Source of the DNA: Candidatus Gastranaerophilales bacterium
GTDB lineage: Bacteria > Cyanobacteriota > Vampirovibrionia > Gastranaerophilales > Gastranaerophilaceae
DNA: 64,000 bases
Assembly: GCA_944322845.1 (NCBI GenBank)
Contig: CALUQE010000006.1
Span: 44,422 to 108,421, forward strand
Direction: 5' to 3'
A model generated the notes under the pieces. It did no database searches. It was not told where the DNA came from and saw only the letters and a program-made list of their open reading frames with translations. Position 1 is the first letter of the stretch. Each line of letters opens with the position of its first letter. Positions 51,626-59,300 of this stretch are shown here, one piece after another. The position numbers were made by a program, and so were the translations under genes.

Positions 51626-52474
51626 TTATTCAGCTTTAAGAACATTTTCAACTTCTGCCTTTAGGAATTTATCCCAGGCAGCCTTAGTTGTTTTATTATC
51701 TACTGCTTCATAAGCTTCCTGCAAAGCTTTTGCGTTTTCTTTTGTTTTATTCTTCAAAAACTTTTCTCTTGCCTTATTAAAATTCGACATATCAGTAACT
51801 TCCTGAGCAGCATCATAAGAAGTCTCTTTATCGGTTTCGCTAACAGCATTCAAATTTTGCAGCTGCACGAGTATTGCATTTGCTTCTTCTGCTTTAAATA
51901 CAATATTATTGAGTTTTGTATCTTCTTTTCGCGTAACTTCTTGCAAATTAGCCTTGGCTTTTTCTAAAGCCTTTTCACGTTTTGTTTCTAACTCTCTAAT
52001 TTGACCTTCAATTTTTGATTTTTGTTTGCCTTCAGGGTCATTTTCAGTTGTGAGACCGGCGAGCTGCGTTTGCAATGAACCTATTTGAGTAGAATATTCA
52101 TCAGTCCCGTTTGTAAATTTATCTACAACATCCTGAGCGGCCTTTATATTTGTATCATGTTCAGATTGAGCTTTAGATATCGCATTGTTTATACCTTTTT
52201 CATCTTCTGCACCGATTTCTTTTAAAACAGTTTTAAGTTGTTTTTGAAGTGCTTCTCTCTGAACATCTTCCGGTGTTTCAGTTTCTTTATCGTTATCAGT
52301 TTTTTCACTGCCGGATAATATTTTCCCGATAGTGAATTGTAAAAGCTGCGGGGCTAATTGCGACCCGATAACACCAAGTGCAGTGTGCCCGCTTACACCG
52401 TTCATTCTGTTATAAAGCGCGGTGTCTTCTGCTCTGTATGTTGAACTTTTACTGATTTCCGTGTAGTAACCCAT
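51626..52474 (-). CDS. coiled-coil protein, regulon member (related to the 52573 gene)
   Basis: This 282-residue soluble protein starts with a polar segment (MGYYTEISKSSTYRAEDTAL) and a short hydrophobic stretch (LGVIGSQLAPQLLQFTIG) that is too weak for a certain membrane anchor. From residue about 70 it is highly charged with heptad-like repeats, including QTQLAGLTTENDPEGKQKSK and REKALEKAKANLQEVTRKED. The C-terminal part (FNKAREKFLKNKTKENAKAL) resembles the end of the neighbouring protein at 52573. Regulon promoter copy D lies upstream, inside the terminator hairpin of the neighbour. The function is unknown. Confidence 0.7.
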   Translation of the reverse strand: MGYYTEISKSSTYRAEDTALYNRMNGVSGHTALGVIGSQLAPQLLQFTIGKILSGSEKTDNDKETETPEDVQREALQKQLKTVLKEIGAEDEKGINNAISKAQSEHDTNIKAAQDVVDKFTNGTDEYSTQIGSLQTQLAGLTTENDPEGKQKSKIEGQIRELETKREKALEKAKANLQEVTRKEDTKLNNIVFKAEEANAILVQLQNLNAVSETDKETSYDAAQEVTDMSNFNKAREKFLKNKTKENAKALQEAYEAVDNKTTKAAWDKFLKAEVENVLKAE

Positions 52475-52503
52475 CTTTTTTCTCTTATGTTTTTATATCT
52501 TAC

Positions 52504-52566
52504 ATATATATAAAGTAAATAAAAAAGCCCCGATTTCAGGTTCGGAGCTTTTTGTTACAAAAGTTA
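52504..52566 (-). promoter_or_regulatory. regulon promoter (copy D) overlapping a terminator
   Basis: On the minus strand, ATTAACTTTTGTAACAAA, 12 nt, TGAAATC, 13 nt and TTACTTTATATATAT. The two spacers are the arms of a terminator hairpin (AGCTCCGA with TCGGGGCT) that ends the upstream gene, yet the three boxes and their spacing are kept. Confidence 0.82.
52522..52552 (-). terminator. terminator of the 52573 gene, embedded in promoter copy D
   Basis: On the minus strand, AGCTCCGA and TCGGGGCT form an 8-bp stem (one G-U pair) with an 8-nt loop, followed by TTTTTT. Confidence 0.75.
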
Positions 52567-52572
52567 ATATTT

Positions 52573-53520
52573 TTAATCTACATAAGAATCAACGATTTTT
52601 CTTGCGGCTTTAAAGTCGCTTGTGATGTCACTCTGGTTCATGTTTTTATAGATTGTAGCTATTTTATTAGCCCAGTATTTTTTATCTTCATCACTTGTAG
52701 CATTTCTGAACCCTGCAATTGCATATCTCATATCGCCTTTGGAAAATTCAACATTGTCTGCCATGCTTCCGTCTTCTTTCCACTTAGCATCAAAATCTTC
52801 TTTTTTTGTGCGCTGGAACTTCTTGCCGTCAGCCTTGTCTAAATCAATATCATTAACTGCTTTTTCTAATTTAGCTTTTTTCTCTTCAAGTTTTCTTATT
52901 TCTTCTTTTATTTCAATTTCTTTAGCTTTTATTGCAGCATCTCTTTGTGCTTCATGCCATTTTACGCTGCCTTCAACTGTTGCATCTCCATTGTACATGT
53001 CAGCAGTTTTTTGTTTCTCTTCAATGTTTAAATCTGCTATTTGTTTATTTATACTTTCCTTTTCTTCATCTGTGGCTGTGGCAAGTTTTGCTTCCAGCTC
53101 ACTTTTCTTTTTCGTTGCAGTTGCTAAAGCGTTGTTAGCTGTTTCTTGAGCACTTTTTGCTGTAGCTACATTATTATCGTACTTAGCATCAATTTCCTCT
53201 TCTGGATTTAAATTTTTTAAATCAGAAATTTGTTCATCTATTTTTTCTATTTCAGCTTTATTATCTTGATATTCAGCATTTGCTTCACGTTTTTGTGAAA
53301 CAGTACTGTTTATTGCCTGTCCTGCAACACCAAGAAGAGCATTTGCAACGCCATAACCAGCCATTGCATCATAATTTACTTCACCGAAACAGTTTGTAAA
53401 AATTCCGCAGCTGCCGAAGCCGCCAAAACCGCCGCCGAGCATTCCCATACCCTGCTGGAGTAAGCCCGTCCAGGAATTTCCATACATATTTAAATTGTAC
53501 ATTCCAAGTGAAGGTGTCAT
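52573..53520 (-). CDS. coiled-coil protein with Gly-rich N-terminus, regulon member
   Basis: This 315-residue soluble protein has an unusual Met/Gly/Asn-rich N-terminus (MTPSLGMYNLNMYGNSWTG, then LLQQGMGMLGGGFGGFGS) containing cysteines in GSCGIFTNCFGE. The middle and C-terminal part is a long charged coiled coil (NAEYQDNKAEIEKIDEQISD, KKKSELEAKLATATDEEKES, IRKLEEKKAKLEKAVNDI), ending in a small helical domain (YAIAGFRNATSDEDKKYWA). There is no classical signal peptide. The layout (glycine-rich leader plus coiled coil) is reminiscent of filament or appendage subunits, but that is only a resemblance. Regulon promoter copy E precedes it. Confidence 0.72.
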   Translation of the reverse strand: MTPSLGMYNLNMYGNSWTGLLQQGMGMLGGGFGGFGSCGIFTNCFGEVNYDAMAGYGVANALLGVAGQAINSTVSQKREANAEYQDNKAEIEKIDEQISDLKNLNPEEEIDAKYDNNVATAKSAQETANNALATATKKKSELEAKLATATDEEKESINKQIADLNIEEKQKTADMYNGDATVEGSVKWHEAQRDAAIKAKEIEIKEEIRKLEEKKAKLEKAVNDIDLDKADGKKFQRTKKEDFDAKWKEDGSMADNVEFSKGDMRYAIAGFRNATSDEDKKYWANKIATIYKNMNQSDITSDFKAARKIVDSYVD

Positions 53521-53545
53521 TTTATCTGTCCCATCTTAGTCTTAC

Positions 53546-53609
53546 AAATATATAAAGTATATAAAAAGGATGCAATTTCAGTATTAACAGAATTTGTTAC
53601 AAAACTTAA
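53546..53609 (-). promoter_or_regulatory. regulon promoter (copy E)
   Basis: On the minus strand, ATTAAGTTTTGTAACAAA, 12 nt, TGAAATT, 13 nt and ATACTTTATATATTT, ending 25 nt before the ATG at 53520. The far end of the upstream box overlaps the last codons of the GNAT-like gene. Confidence 0.82.
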
Positions 53610-54229
53610 TGATTTAATTTTAATACTTTAAATAAGTCTAAATCGGTATTATCTTTGCATGGCTGCAGGTTTATTTTATTTCTTAATTTTTCGTAGCTTT
53701 GTATAACCTCGCATCTCTTTATTCTCATAATTTCCGTATAATTATCCCCGCCATAGGATTTAAAGCCAAGATGTCTGTATTTGGAAATTGCACTTCCAAA
53801 CCTTGTTGCATTAAGTTCTATAAAATTAGCTCCTGATTTAAGGAAATTACCGAACATTTGGGCAAATAGTGTTTGTGCACCAAAAGGAGCTTTTACTCCT
53901 GATTTTATCGGCCAAGTACAAATATAGTTAACCACTTGTGTTGATTTACTTGTTTTATTTGCCATAATACCGCAAGGAATGCCGTCACATGCTAGAAGCA
54001 GCCCGTCCTTGTTTTTGTCCATAGCATTATTAAGACCTCTTTTTAAAAAGAAATCATAAATTTTAAAATCATCCGGCGTTATATCAGGAAATAATTTTCT
54101 TAGATCAATTTTCTCAGAGAGCTGTTTTATAAAGGGTTTGTCTTTTTCCGTAAGTTTATATATGCTCATCTTATGGCTTAAGACATTGGCATTTGAGATA
54201 TTTATACCTTTAAAATTAATATTATTCAT
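53606..54229 (-). CDS. GNAT-like acetyltransferase with N-terminal INFKG tag
   Basis: This 207-residue protein begins MNNINFKGINISNANVL, a tag like that of unrelated proteins at 3497 and 33274. After it, the sequence shows GNAT-type features: IYKLTEKDKPFIKQL at the start, GLLLACDGIPCGIMANKT (beta-strand pair), VNYICTWPIKSGVKAPFGAQ for the acetyl-CoA loop and IELNATRFGSAISKYRHLGF near the end, where an Asn/Tyr pair is usual. The R/QxxGxG/A pyrophosphate loop is not well preserved, so activity is uncertain. It is cytoplasmic by prediction, with no signal peptide. Confidence 0.65.
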   Translation of the reverse strand: MNNINFKGINISNANVLSHKMSIYKLTEKDKPFIKQLSEKIDLRKLFPDITPDDFKIYDFFLKRGLNNAMDKNKDGLLLACDGIPCGIMANKTSKSTQVVNYICTWPIKSGVKAPFGAQTLFAQMFGNFLKSGANFIELNATRFGSAISKYRHLGFKSYGGDNYTEIMRIKRCEVIQSYEKLRNKINLQPCKDNTDLDLFKVLKLNH

Positions 54230-54256
54230 ACAGAAACAAAAAACTATAAAAAAAAT

Positions 54257-54417
54257 TTTTGCTAACTAAAAAGATAAAGCAGCGCGGGCAAATACTCAAA
54301 TCCGTAATCCAACAAAAAGGCAGACCTGTAGTTTCACAATATCTTAAAGAATAATAACCAATGTCTGCCGTCCAAATATTCTTTTCTTTTTGGTTTCTTT
54401 ATCTTTTTAGCAAAGAA
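54257..54417. repeat. nested inverted-repeat element
   Basis: Outer arms TAAAAAGATAAAG (54267-54279) and CTTTATCTTTTTA (54397-54409) are perfect complements; inner arms GGCAGAC (54319-54325) and GTCTGCC (54363-54369) are nested inside. It forms a long hairpin-like element of about 145 nt between the GNAT-like gene and tRNA-Leu. It could be a structured RNA, a tRNA-processing or termination structure, or a relic of a small mobile element. Confidence 0.5.
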
Positions 54418-54429
54418 AAAGTCATAAAC

Positions 54430-54508
54430 TGGGCATGAAGAGACTCGAACTCCCACGCTTGCGCACTAGTTCCTAAGACTAGCGTGTCTACCATTCCACC
54501 ACATGCCC
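54430..54508 (-). tRNA. tRNA-Leu (anticodon TAG)
   Basis: The minus-strand cloverleaf has acceptor arms GGGCATG and CATGCCC, D-arm with GGTGGAATGGTAGACAC, anticodon stem CTAGT/ACTAG with loop CTTAGGA (anticodon TAG), a short extra arm (TGCGCAAGCGT) as expected for a class II leucine tRNA, and T-arm GGGAGTTCGAGTCTCTT. The discriminator is A and CCA is not encoded. Confidence 0.93.
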
Positions 54509-54678
54509 GTATTTAATTTTCAGGATACCGGCTTTCATCCCTGAAAGCCACAAGTGTTAATATATCAAGAGCATAAGTATTTGTCAAATTTATATTAACA
54601 TTTGTACTATTTCTTGAATTTATATTATAATACTTGTGTTAGTGTTTAATGATGTGTCACACATAGAAGGAGAGTGTT

Positions 54679-57114
54679 ATGCTAAAAAAACAATCGATGT
54701 TGAAATCATTGTTTGCTACTCTTTTTGCAATGATTTTAACAGCTCCTGCTTTTGCAGGCGAAGCATCTCTCGTAGTTCCTGACATCAAAGCGATAAGCCC
54801 TGACAGTTACAATCTTTTATTGATTGGTCTGGGTGTTTCTGTGCTTGGTGTTTTATTCGGACTATGGATGTTCAGAAATGTAAAAAAAGTACAGGTTCAT
54901 GAAGCTATGAGCGCTGTTGGTAACACAATTTTTGAAACTTGCAAGACTTATCTTGTACAACAGGGTAAGTTTTTAATTGCGCTTGAGGTTTTGATTGGTT
55001 TGTGTATTGCGTTCTATTTCTGGTATTTACAGGGAATGGCGCTTAAATCTGTATTAATTATTCTCGGGTGGTCAGTACTTGGTATTCTAGGTTCTTACCT
55101 TGTAGCATGGTTTGGTATCAGAATGAATACTCTGGCAAACTCAAGAACTGCATTTACCGCACTTAAAGGAAACCCGATAAATATACTCAATATTCCGCTT
55201 CAAGCAGGTATGAGTATTGGTGTATTACTTGTATCTATCGAACTTATTATGATGCTTGTAATCCTCTTATTTGTTCCGGGACACCTTGCCGGTGCTTGCT
55301 TTATAGGTTTTGCAATCGGTGAATCCTTAGGGGCTTCTGCTCTTCGTGTAGCAGGCGGTATCTTTACTAAGATTGCTGATATCGGATCTGACTTAATGAA
55401 GATCCAATTCGGTATTAAAGAAGACGATCCTAGAAACCCTGGGGTTATTGCTGACTGTACAGGTGATAACGCAGGCGATTCTATCGGACCTACGGCTGAC
55501 GGTTTTGAAACTTACGGTGTAACAGGTGTTGCTCTCGTAAGCTTTATTCTGTTAGGCGTATTTAAAGATTATCAGGTTCAATTACTTGCCTGGATTTTTA
55601 CAATGAGATTCTTAATGATTATTACTTCTGTAATAGCATACGGAATCAACAATGTAATTACAAAAATGTTTGCTTCAAAAGAAAAGAGATTTGACTTCGA
55701 AGCACCTCTTACAAGCCTTGTATGGATAACTTCAATTTTATCTATATTAATGACATTCGGTGTAAGCCACTACTTATTAAACGGTATGGGAGAAAACCTC
55801 TGGTTAATTCTTTCAATTATCATTTCCTGCGGTACTTTAGGTGCTGCACTTATTCCGGAAGCAACCAAGGTATTTACAAGCCCTAAGGCTAAACATACTC
55901 ACGAAGTTGTAACTGCATCACGTGAAGGTGGTGCTTCTCTTACAATCCTTTCAGGTATTGTATCAGGTAATTTCTCTGCCTTCTGGATCGGTGCAATTGT
56001 TGTACTTTTAATGGGATTGGCTTACTTTGCAAGCTTATATATTCCGGAAAGTGTAATGATTTATCCGTCAGTATTCGCATTTGGTCTTGTTGCGTTTGGT
56101 TTCCTCGGTATGGGACCTGTAACAATTGCTGTTGACAGCTATGGACCTGTAACAGACAACGCTCAATCTGTTTATGAATTATCATTGATTGAAGAAATTC
56201 CGAATGTTGCAGACGGCATTGAAAAAGCTTATGGTTTCAAACCTGATTTTGAAAATGCAAAAACTTATCTTGAAGAAAACGATGGTGCAGGAAACACCTT
56301 TAAAGCAACTTCTAAACCTGTTCTTATCGGTACAGCAGTTGTCGGTGCTACAACAATGATTTTCTCATTGATTCTTGTAATCAAAGAAACATTGGGAATT
56401 CAGCCTGAAATGATTTTGAATATCCTGAACCCATACACACTTCTTGGTTTTATTGCTGGCGGTGCTGTAATCTACTGGTTCTCAGGTGCTTCAATGCAGG
56501 CTGTTACTACAGGTGCTTATTCAGCAACAGAATTTATTAAAAACAATATTAAACTGGGTGACGCGGATGATAAGCGTGCAAACCTTGCAAACTCTAAAGA
56601 AGTTGTAAAAATTTGTACACAATACGCTCAAAAGGGTATGTACAATATCTTTATAGCCTTGTTTGCATTTGCTTTAGCACTTGCTTGTCTGTCAGCTCCG
56701 GTTGGTGACAATTCAGCACCGGTATCATTCTTTGTAAGTTACCTGATTGCGATTGCAGTGTTTGGTTTATTCCAGGCTGTATTTATGGCAAACGCAGGCG
56801 GCTGCTGGGATAATGCTAAGAAAATTGTTGAAGTTGATATGAACGAAAAAGGTACTGACCTTCACGCTGCAACAGTTGTCGGTGATACAGTCGGCGACCC
56901 GTTCAAAGATACTTCTTCAGTTGCAATGAACCCGATTATCAAATTTACAACATTGTTCGGTTTGCTGGCTATGGAAATAGCTATCAATCCGGCGTTTAAA
57001 CAGCACGCTAAGATTGCAGGTATTGTAATCTTAATTGTTGCACTTGTATATGTAATCCGTTCATTCTACGCAATGAGAATTCCAAGCAAGTCATCAGAAA
57101 AAACTGAAGCTTAG
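54679..57114 (+). CDS. hppA: membrane-bound proton-translocating pyrophosphatase
   Basis: This 811-residue integral protein couples pyrophosphate hydrolysis to ion pumping. Motifs present are DDPRNPGVIADCTGDNAGD (the catalytic Asp cluster), SIGPTADGFETYGVTG, VDSYGPVTDNAQSVYELS, GASMQAVTTGAY and GDTVGDPFKDTSSVAMNP. The sequence GNTFKA has Lys where K+-dependent enzymes have Ala, so K+ independence and H+ pumping are likely. The catalytic region differs from the commonest type (GDSIGPTADGFE instead of GDCAGMAADLFE), placing it in a divergent branch. The N-terminus looks like a signal peptide (MLKSLFATLFAMILTAPAFA). The start has AAGGAGAG upstream. Confidence 0.95.
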   Translation: MLKKQSMLKSLFATLFAMILTAPAFAGEASLVVPDIKAISPDSYNLLLIGLGVSVLGVLFGLWMFRNVKKVQVHEAMSAVGNTIFETCKTYLVQQGKFLIALEVLIGLCIAFYFWYLQGMALKSVLIILGWSVLGILGSYLVAWFGIRMNTLANSRTAFTALKGNPINILNIPLQAGMSIGVLLVSIELIMMLVILLFVPGHLAGACFIGFAIGESLGASALRVAGGIFTKIADIGSDLMKIQFGIKEDDPRNPGVIADCTGDNAGDSIGPTADGFETYGVTGVALVSFILLGVFKDYQVQLLAWIFTMRFLMIITSVIAYGINNVITKMFASKEKRFDFEAPLTSLVWITSILSILMTFGVSHYLLNGMGENLWLILSIIISCGTLGAALIPEATKVFTSPKAKHTHEVVTASREGGASLTILSGIVSGNFSAFWIGAIVVLLMGLAYFASLYIPESVMIYPSVFAFGLVAFGFLGMGPVTIAVDSYGPVTDNAQSVYELSLIEEIPNVADGIEKAYGFKPDFENAKTYLEENDGAGNTFKATSKPVLIGTAVVGATTMIFSLILVIKETLGIQPEMILNILNPYTLLGFIAGGAVIYWFSGASMQAVTTGAYSATEFIKNNIKLGDADDKRANLANSKEVVKICTQYAQKGMYNIFIALFAFALALACLSAPVGDNSAPVSFFVSYLIAIAVFGLFQAVFMANAGGCWDNAKKIVEVDMNEKGTDLHAATVVGDTVGDPFKDTSSVAMNPIIKFTTLFGLLAMEIAINPAFKQHAKIAGIVILIVALVYVIRSFYAMRIPSKSSEKTEA

Positions 57115-57135
57115 ATTTATAAGCACAATTAGAGT

Positions 57136-57171
57136 GGCGGCAGGTTTTATAAAACCTGCCGCCGCTCTTTA
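57136..57171 (+). terminator. intrinsic terminator of hppA
   Basis: The arms GGCGGCAGGTTTTA and TAAAACCTGCCGCC form a perfect 14-bp stem, followed by GCTCTTTA. The trailing T run is short. Confidence 0.75.
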
Positions 57172-57297
57172 TAAAATATAAAAACTTAATGAAAAATTAA
57201 TTTTTCAACGCTTGATTTTGCTTGATTAAGATTTTTGTTTGATTTAGGATAAAAATGTTAAGAGAAATAATTTTACTAATAAGAAGGAGTGAAAATT

Positions 57298-58302
57298 ATG
57301 GTAAAAGTAGCAATTAACGGATTCGGCAGAATCGGTAGAAACACATTAAGAGCAGCTATCAGAGAAGGTATCTTCAATGAAATCGATTATGTTGCTATTA
57401 ATGACCCAGGTTTAAAACCTGCTGAAGCTGCACTTCTTTTCAAACACGACTCTGTAATGGGTAAGTTTGACGGAACAGTTGAAGCTTATGAAGAAGGTAT
57501 TATTGTTAACGGTAAAAAGATTAAATTCTTTGCAGAAAAAGATCCTGCACAATTACCTTGGAAAGATTTAGGTGTTGAAGTTGTTGTTGAATCAACAGGT
57601 TTCTTCACAGATGCAGAAAAAGCAAAAGCTCACATTACAGCCGGCGCTAAGAAAGTTATCATCTCAGCTCCTGCTACAAACGAAGATATTACAATCGTTT
57701 TAGGCGTAAACGACAAAGAATACGATCCTGCAAAACACAATGTAATTTCTATGGCATCTTGCACAACTAACTGCTTAGCTCCTGTAGCTAAAGTTATCGA
57801 TGAAAAATTCGGTATTGTTAAAGGTTTGATGACAACTGTTCACTCATATACAGGTGACCAGAGAATCTTAGATGCAGGTCACAAAGATCCGCGCAGAGCC
57901 AGAGCCGGCGCTTTAAACATTGTTCCTACAAAGACAGGTGCTGCAAAAGCTGTTGCTCTTGTATTACCTCAATTAAAAGGTAAATTGGACGGTTTCGCTA
58001 TGAGAGTTCCTACTCCGGACGTTTCTTTAGTTGACGTTGTATTTGAACTTGCTAAAGACGTAACTGTAGAAGAAGTTAATGCAGCATTAAAAGCTGGTGC
58101 TGACGGACACGTTCTTTGCTACACTGAAGAACCGCTAGTATCTTCTGACTACATCGGAACTTCTCAATCTTCAACTGTTGACGCTTTATTAACTCGTGTA
58201 ATGGGCGGCAATCAGGTTAAGATTATTTCTTGGTATGATAACGAAATGGGTTATTCAACTCGTTTAGCTGAAACTACTAAGATGGTTGCTTCTAAATTAT
58301 AA
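57298..58302 (+). CDS. gapA: glyceraldehyde-3-phosphate dehydrogenase (type I)
   Basis: This glycolytic NAD-dependent enzyme has 334 residues from ATG 57298, with AAGGAG about 10 nt upstream; the GTG at 57289 is less likely. It has NAD-binding AINGFGRIGRNTLRA, catalytic cysteine in MASCTTNCLAPVAKV, histidine in TTVHSYTGDQRILD and the S-loop ARAGALNIVPTKTGAAKA. The C-terminal WYDNEMGYSTRLAE is conserved. It stands alone and is followed by a strong terminator. Confidence 0.97.
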   Translation: MVKVAINGFGRIGRNTLRAAIREGIFNEIDYVAINDPGLKPAEAALLFKHDSVMGKFDGTVEAYEEGIIVNGKKIKFFAEKDPAQLPWKDLGVEVVVESTGFFTDAEKAKAHITAGAKKVIISAPATNEDITIVLGVNDKEYDPAKHNVISMASCTTNCLAPVAKVIDEKFGIVKGLMTTVHSYTGDQRILDAGHKDPRRARAGALNIVPTKTGAAKAVALVLPQLKGKLDGFAMRVPTPDVSLVDVVFELAKDVTVEEVNAALKAGADGHVLCYTEEPLVSSDYIGTSQSSTVDALLTRVMGGNQVKIISWYDNEMGYSTRLAETTKMVASKL

Positions 58303-58327
58303 TTTCCAATTATAATTGAAGGTTTTT

Positions 58328-58362
58328 AATCGGGCGGTACATTTGTACCGCCCGATTTTATG
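58328..58362 (+). terminator. intrinsic terminator of gapA
   Basis: The arms AATCGGGCGGTAC and GTACCGCCCGATT form a perfect stem around ATTT, followed by TTATGTTTTG. Confidence 0.85.
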
Positions 58363-58404
58363 TTTTGTATAATCACATTTATTATTATTTACTACAAATT
58401 GTAC

Positions 58405-58815
58405 TTTTCTATCTCTTTTGTTGCGAAATAAAGAGTTTTTCAAAAAACTTTCAAGCTTGTAGTCATACCTACAAACCTAATACATTTACCCCGAAAAGGT
58501 ACCAAAAGAAAGAGAAATAACGCAAATGTTTTCGACGCTCTTACGAGCGTGGGATTGAATGGCTGTAGCAGGCAGAGCCTGCACTTTTACGCTCGCTATT
58601 GTAATGCTGACGCATAACACGCTCGCGGCGCGAGGGCTTGTTCTTACAGTGGCGAAGCCCTCCCGAGCGTTTCTTAGCGAGGGTCAGAGTGCGGATTTAC
58701 CCGCAACATCCGTTTGGACTTATGCTCGTAAGAGCATTGTAAACAATGAAAGTTTCTTCTTTTTTGCTTCGTTTTTTCTTCTTTTGTTTTTAAAGAAGAA
58801 AAATGAAGAGATAAT
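58405..58815. repeat. dispersed-type repeat, copy 1
   Basis: It begins TCTATCTCTTTTGTTGCG and ends in T/A-rich AAAGAAGAAAAATG. The core of about 219 nt (58527-58745) has inverted ends, TGTTTTCGACGCTC on the left and the complement of TGTTTACAATGCTC on the right, matching at about 18 of 22 positions. The GC-rich core carries further hairpins and stands out from the AT-rich genome. Confidence 0.7.
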
Positions 58816-58827
58816 TTATTTGTACTT

Positions 58828-59206
58828 TTCTATCTCTTTTGTTGCGAAATAAAGAGTTTTTCAAAAAACTTTCAAGCTTGTAGTTACACCTATCAACCCA
58901 ATACATTTACCCCCGCGATTGTTTTCAACGCTCTTACGAGCGATGGTTTAAATGGCTGTTGCAGGCGGCGCCTGCACTCTTTCGCTCGCTATTGTTATGC
59001 TAACGCATAACACGCTCGCGGCGCGAGGGCTTGTTCTCACAGTGGCGGAGCCCTCCCGAGCGTCTTTTAGCGAGGGGCAAAGTGCGGATTTACCCGCAAC
59101 ATCCATTTGGACATATGCTCGTAGGAGCATTGTAAACAATGAAAGTTTCTTCTTTTTTGCTTCGTTTTTTTCTTCTTTTATTTTTAAAGAAGAAAAAATG
59201 AAGAAA
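58828..59206. repeat. dispersed-type repeat, copy 2
   Basis: This is a diverged direct copy of the preceding repeat, nearly identical over long stretches (for example around CGCTCGCGGCGCGAGGGC). The core of about 219 nt spans 58920-59138 with the same inverted ends. A short insertion present in copy 1 (around 58490-58520) is missing here. Confidence 0.7.
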
Positions 59207-59261
59207 TAAAATAATATTTTTTATGTAAAATAAAATTTTATCAAAACAATACTTCTATGTA

Positions 59262-59290
59262 TTGCTTTGATTTTTTGTTCTCATTATAAT
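59262..59290 (+). promoter_or_regulatory. promoter of mutS2, near-leaderless
   Basis: TTGCTT, a 17-nt spacer and TATAAT end 10 nt before the ATG at 59301. No ribosome-binding site is visible. Confidence 0.5.
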
Positions 59291-59300
59291 CAAGATTAGT

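Larger units (their letters stand above)
58363..59280. other. long non-coding repeat region between gapA and mutS2
   Basis: This is about 0.9 kb without a credible gene. It consists of two diverged copies of a repeat of about 400 nt (starting near 58405 and near 58828), each with a GC-rich core framed by inverted ends. Small open frames over the cores (58559-58852 and 58952-59209) repeat the same sequence in both copies and look like chance reading of the repeat. Confidence 0.75.

Noticed and set aside
58559..59209. Open frames inside the two long repeats (58559-58852, 58952-59209 and the antisense frame at 58948)
   Set aside because: They are repeated readings of a GC-rich non-coding element, end in low-complexity Phe/Lys runs and lack ribosome-binding sites.
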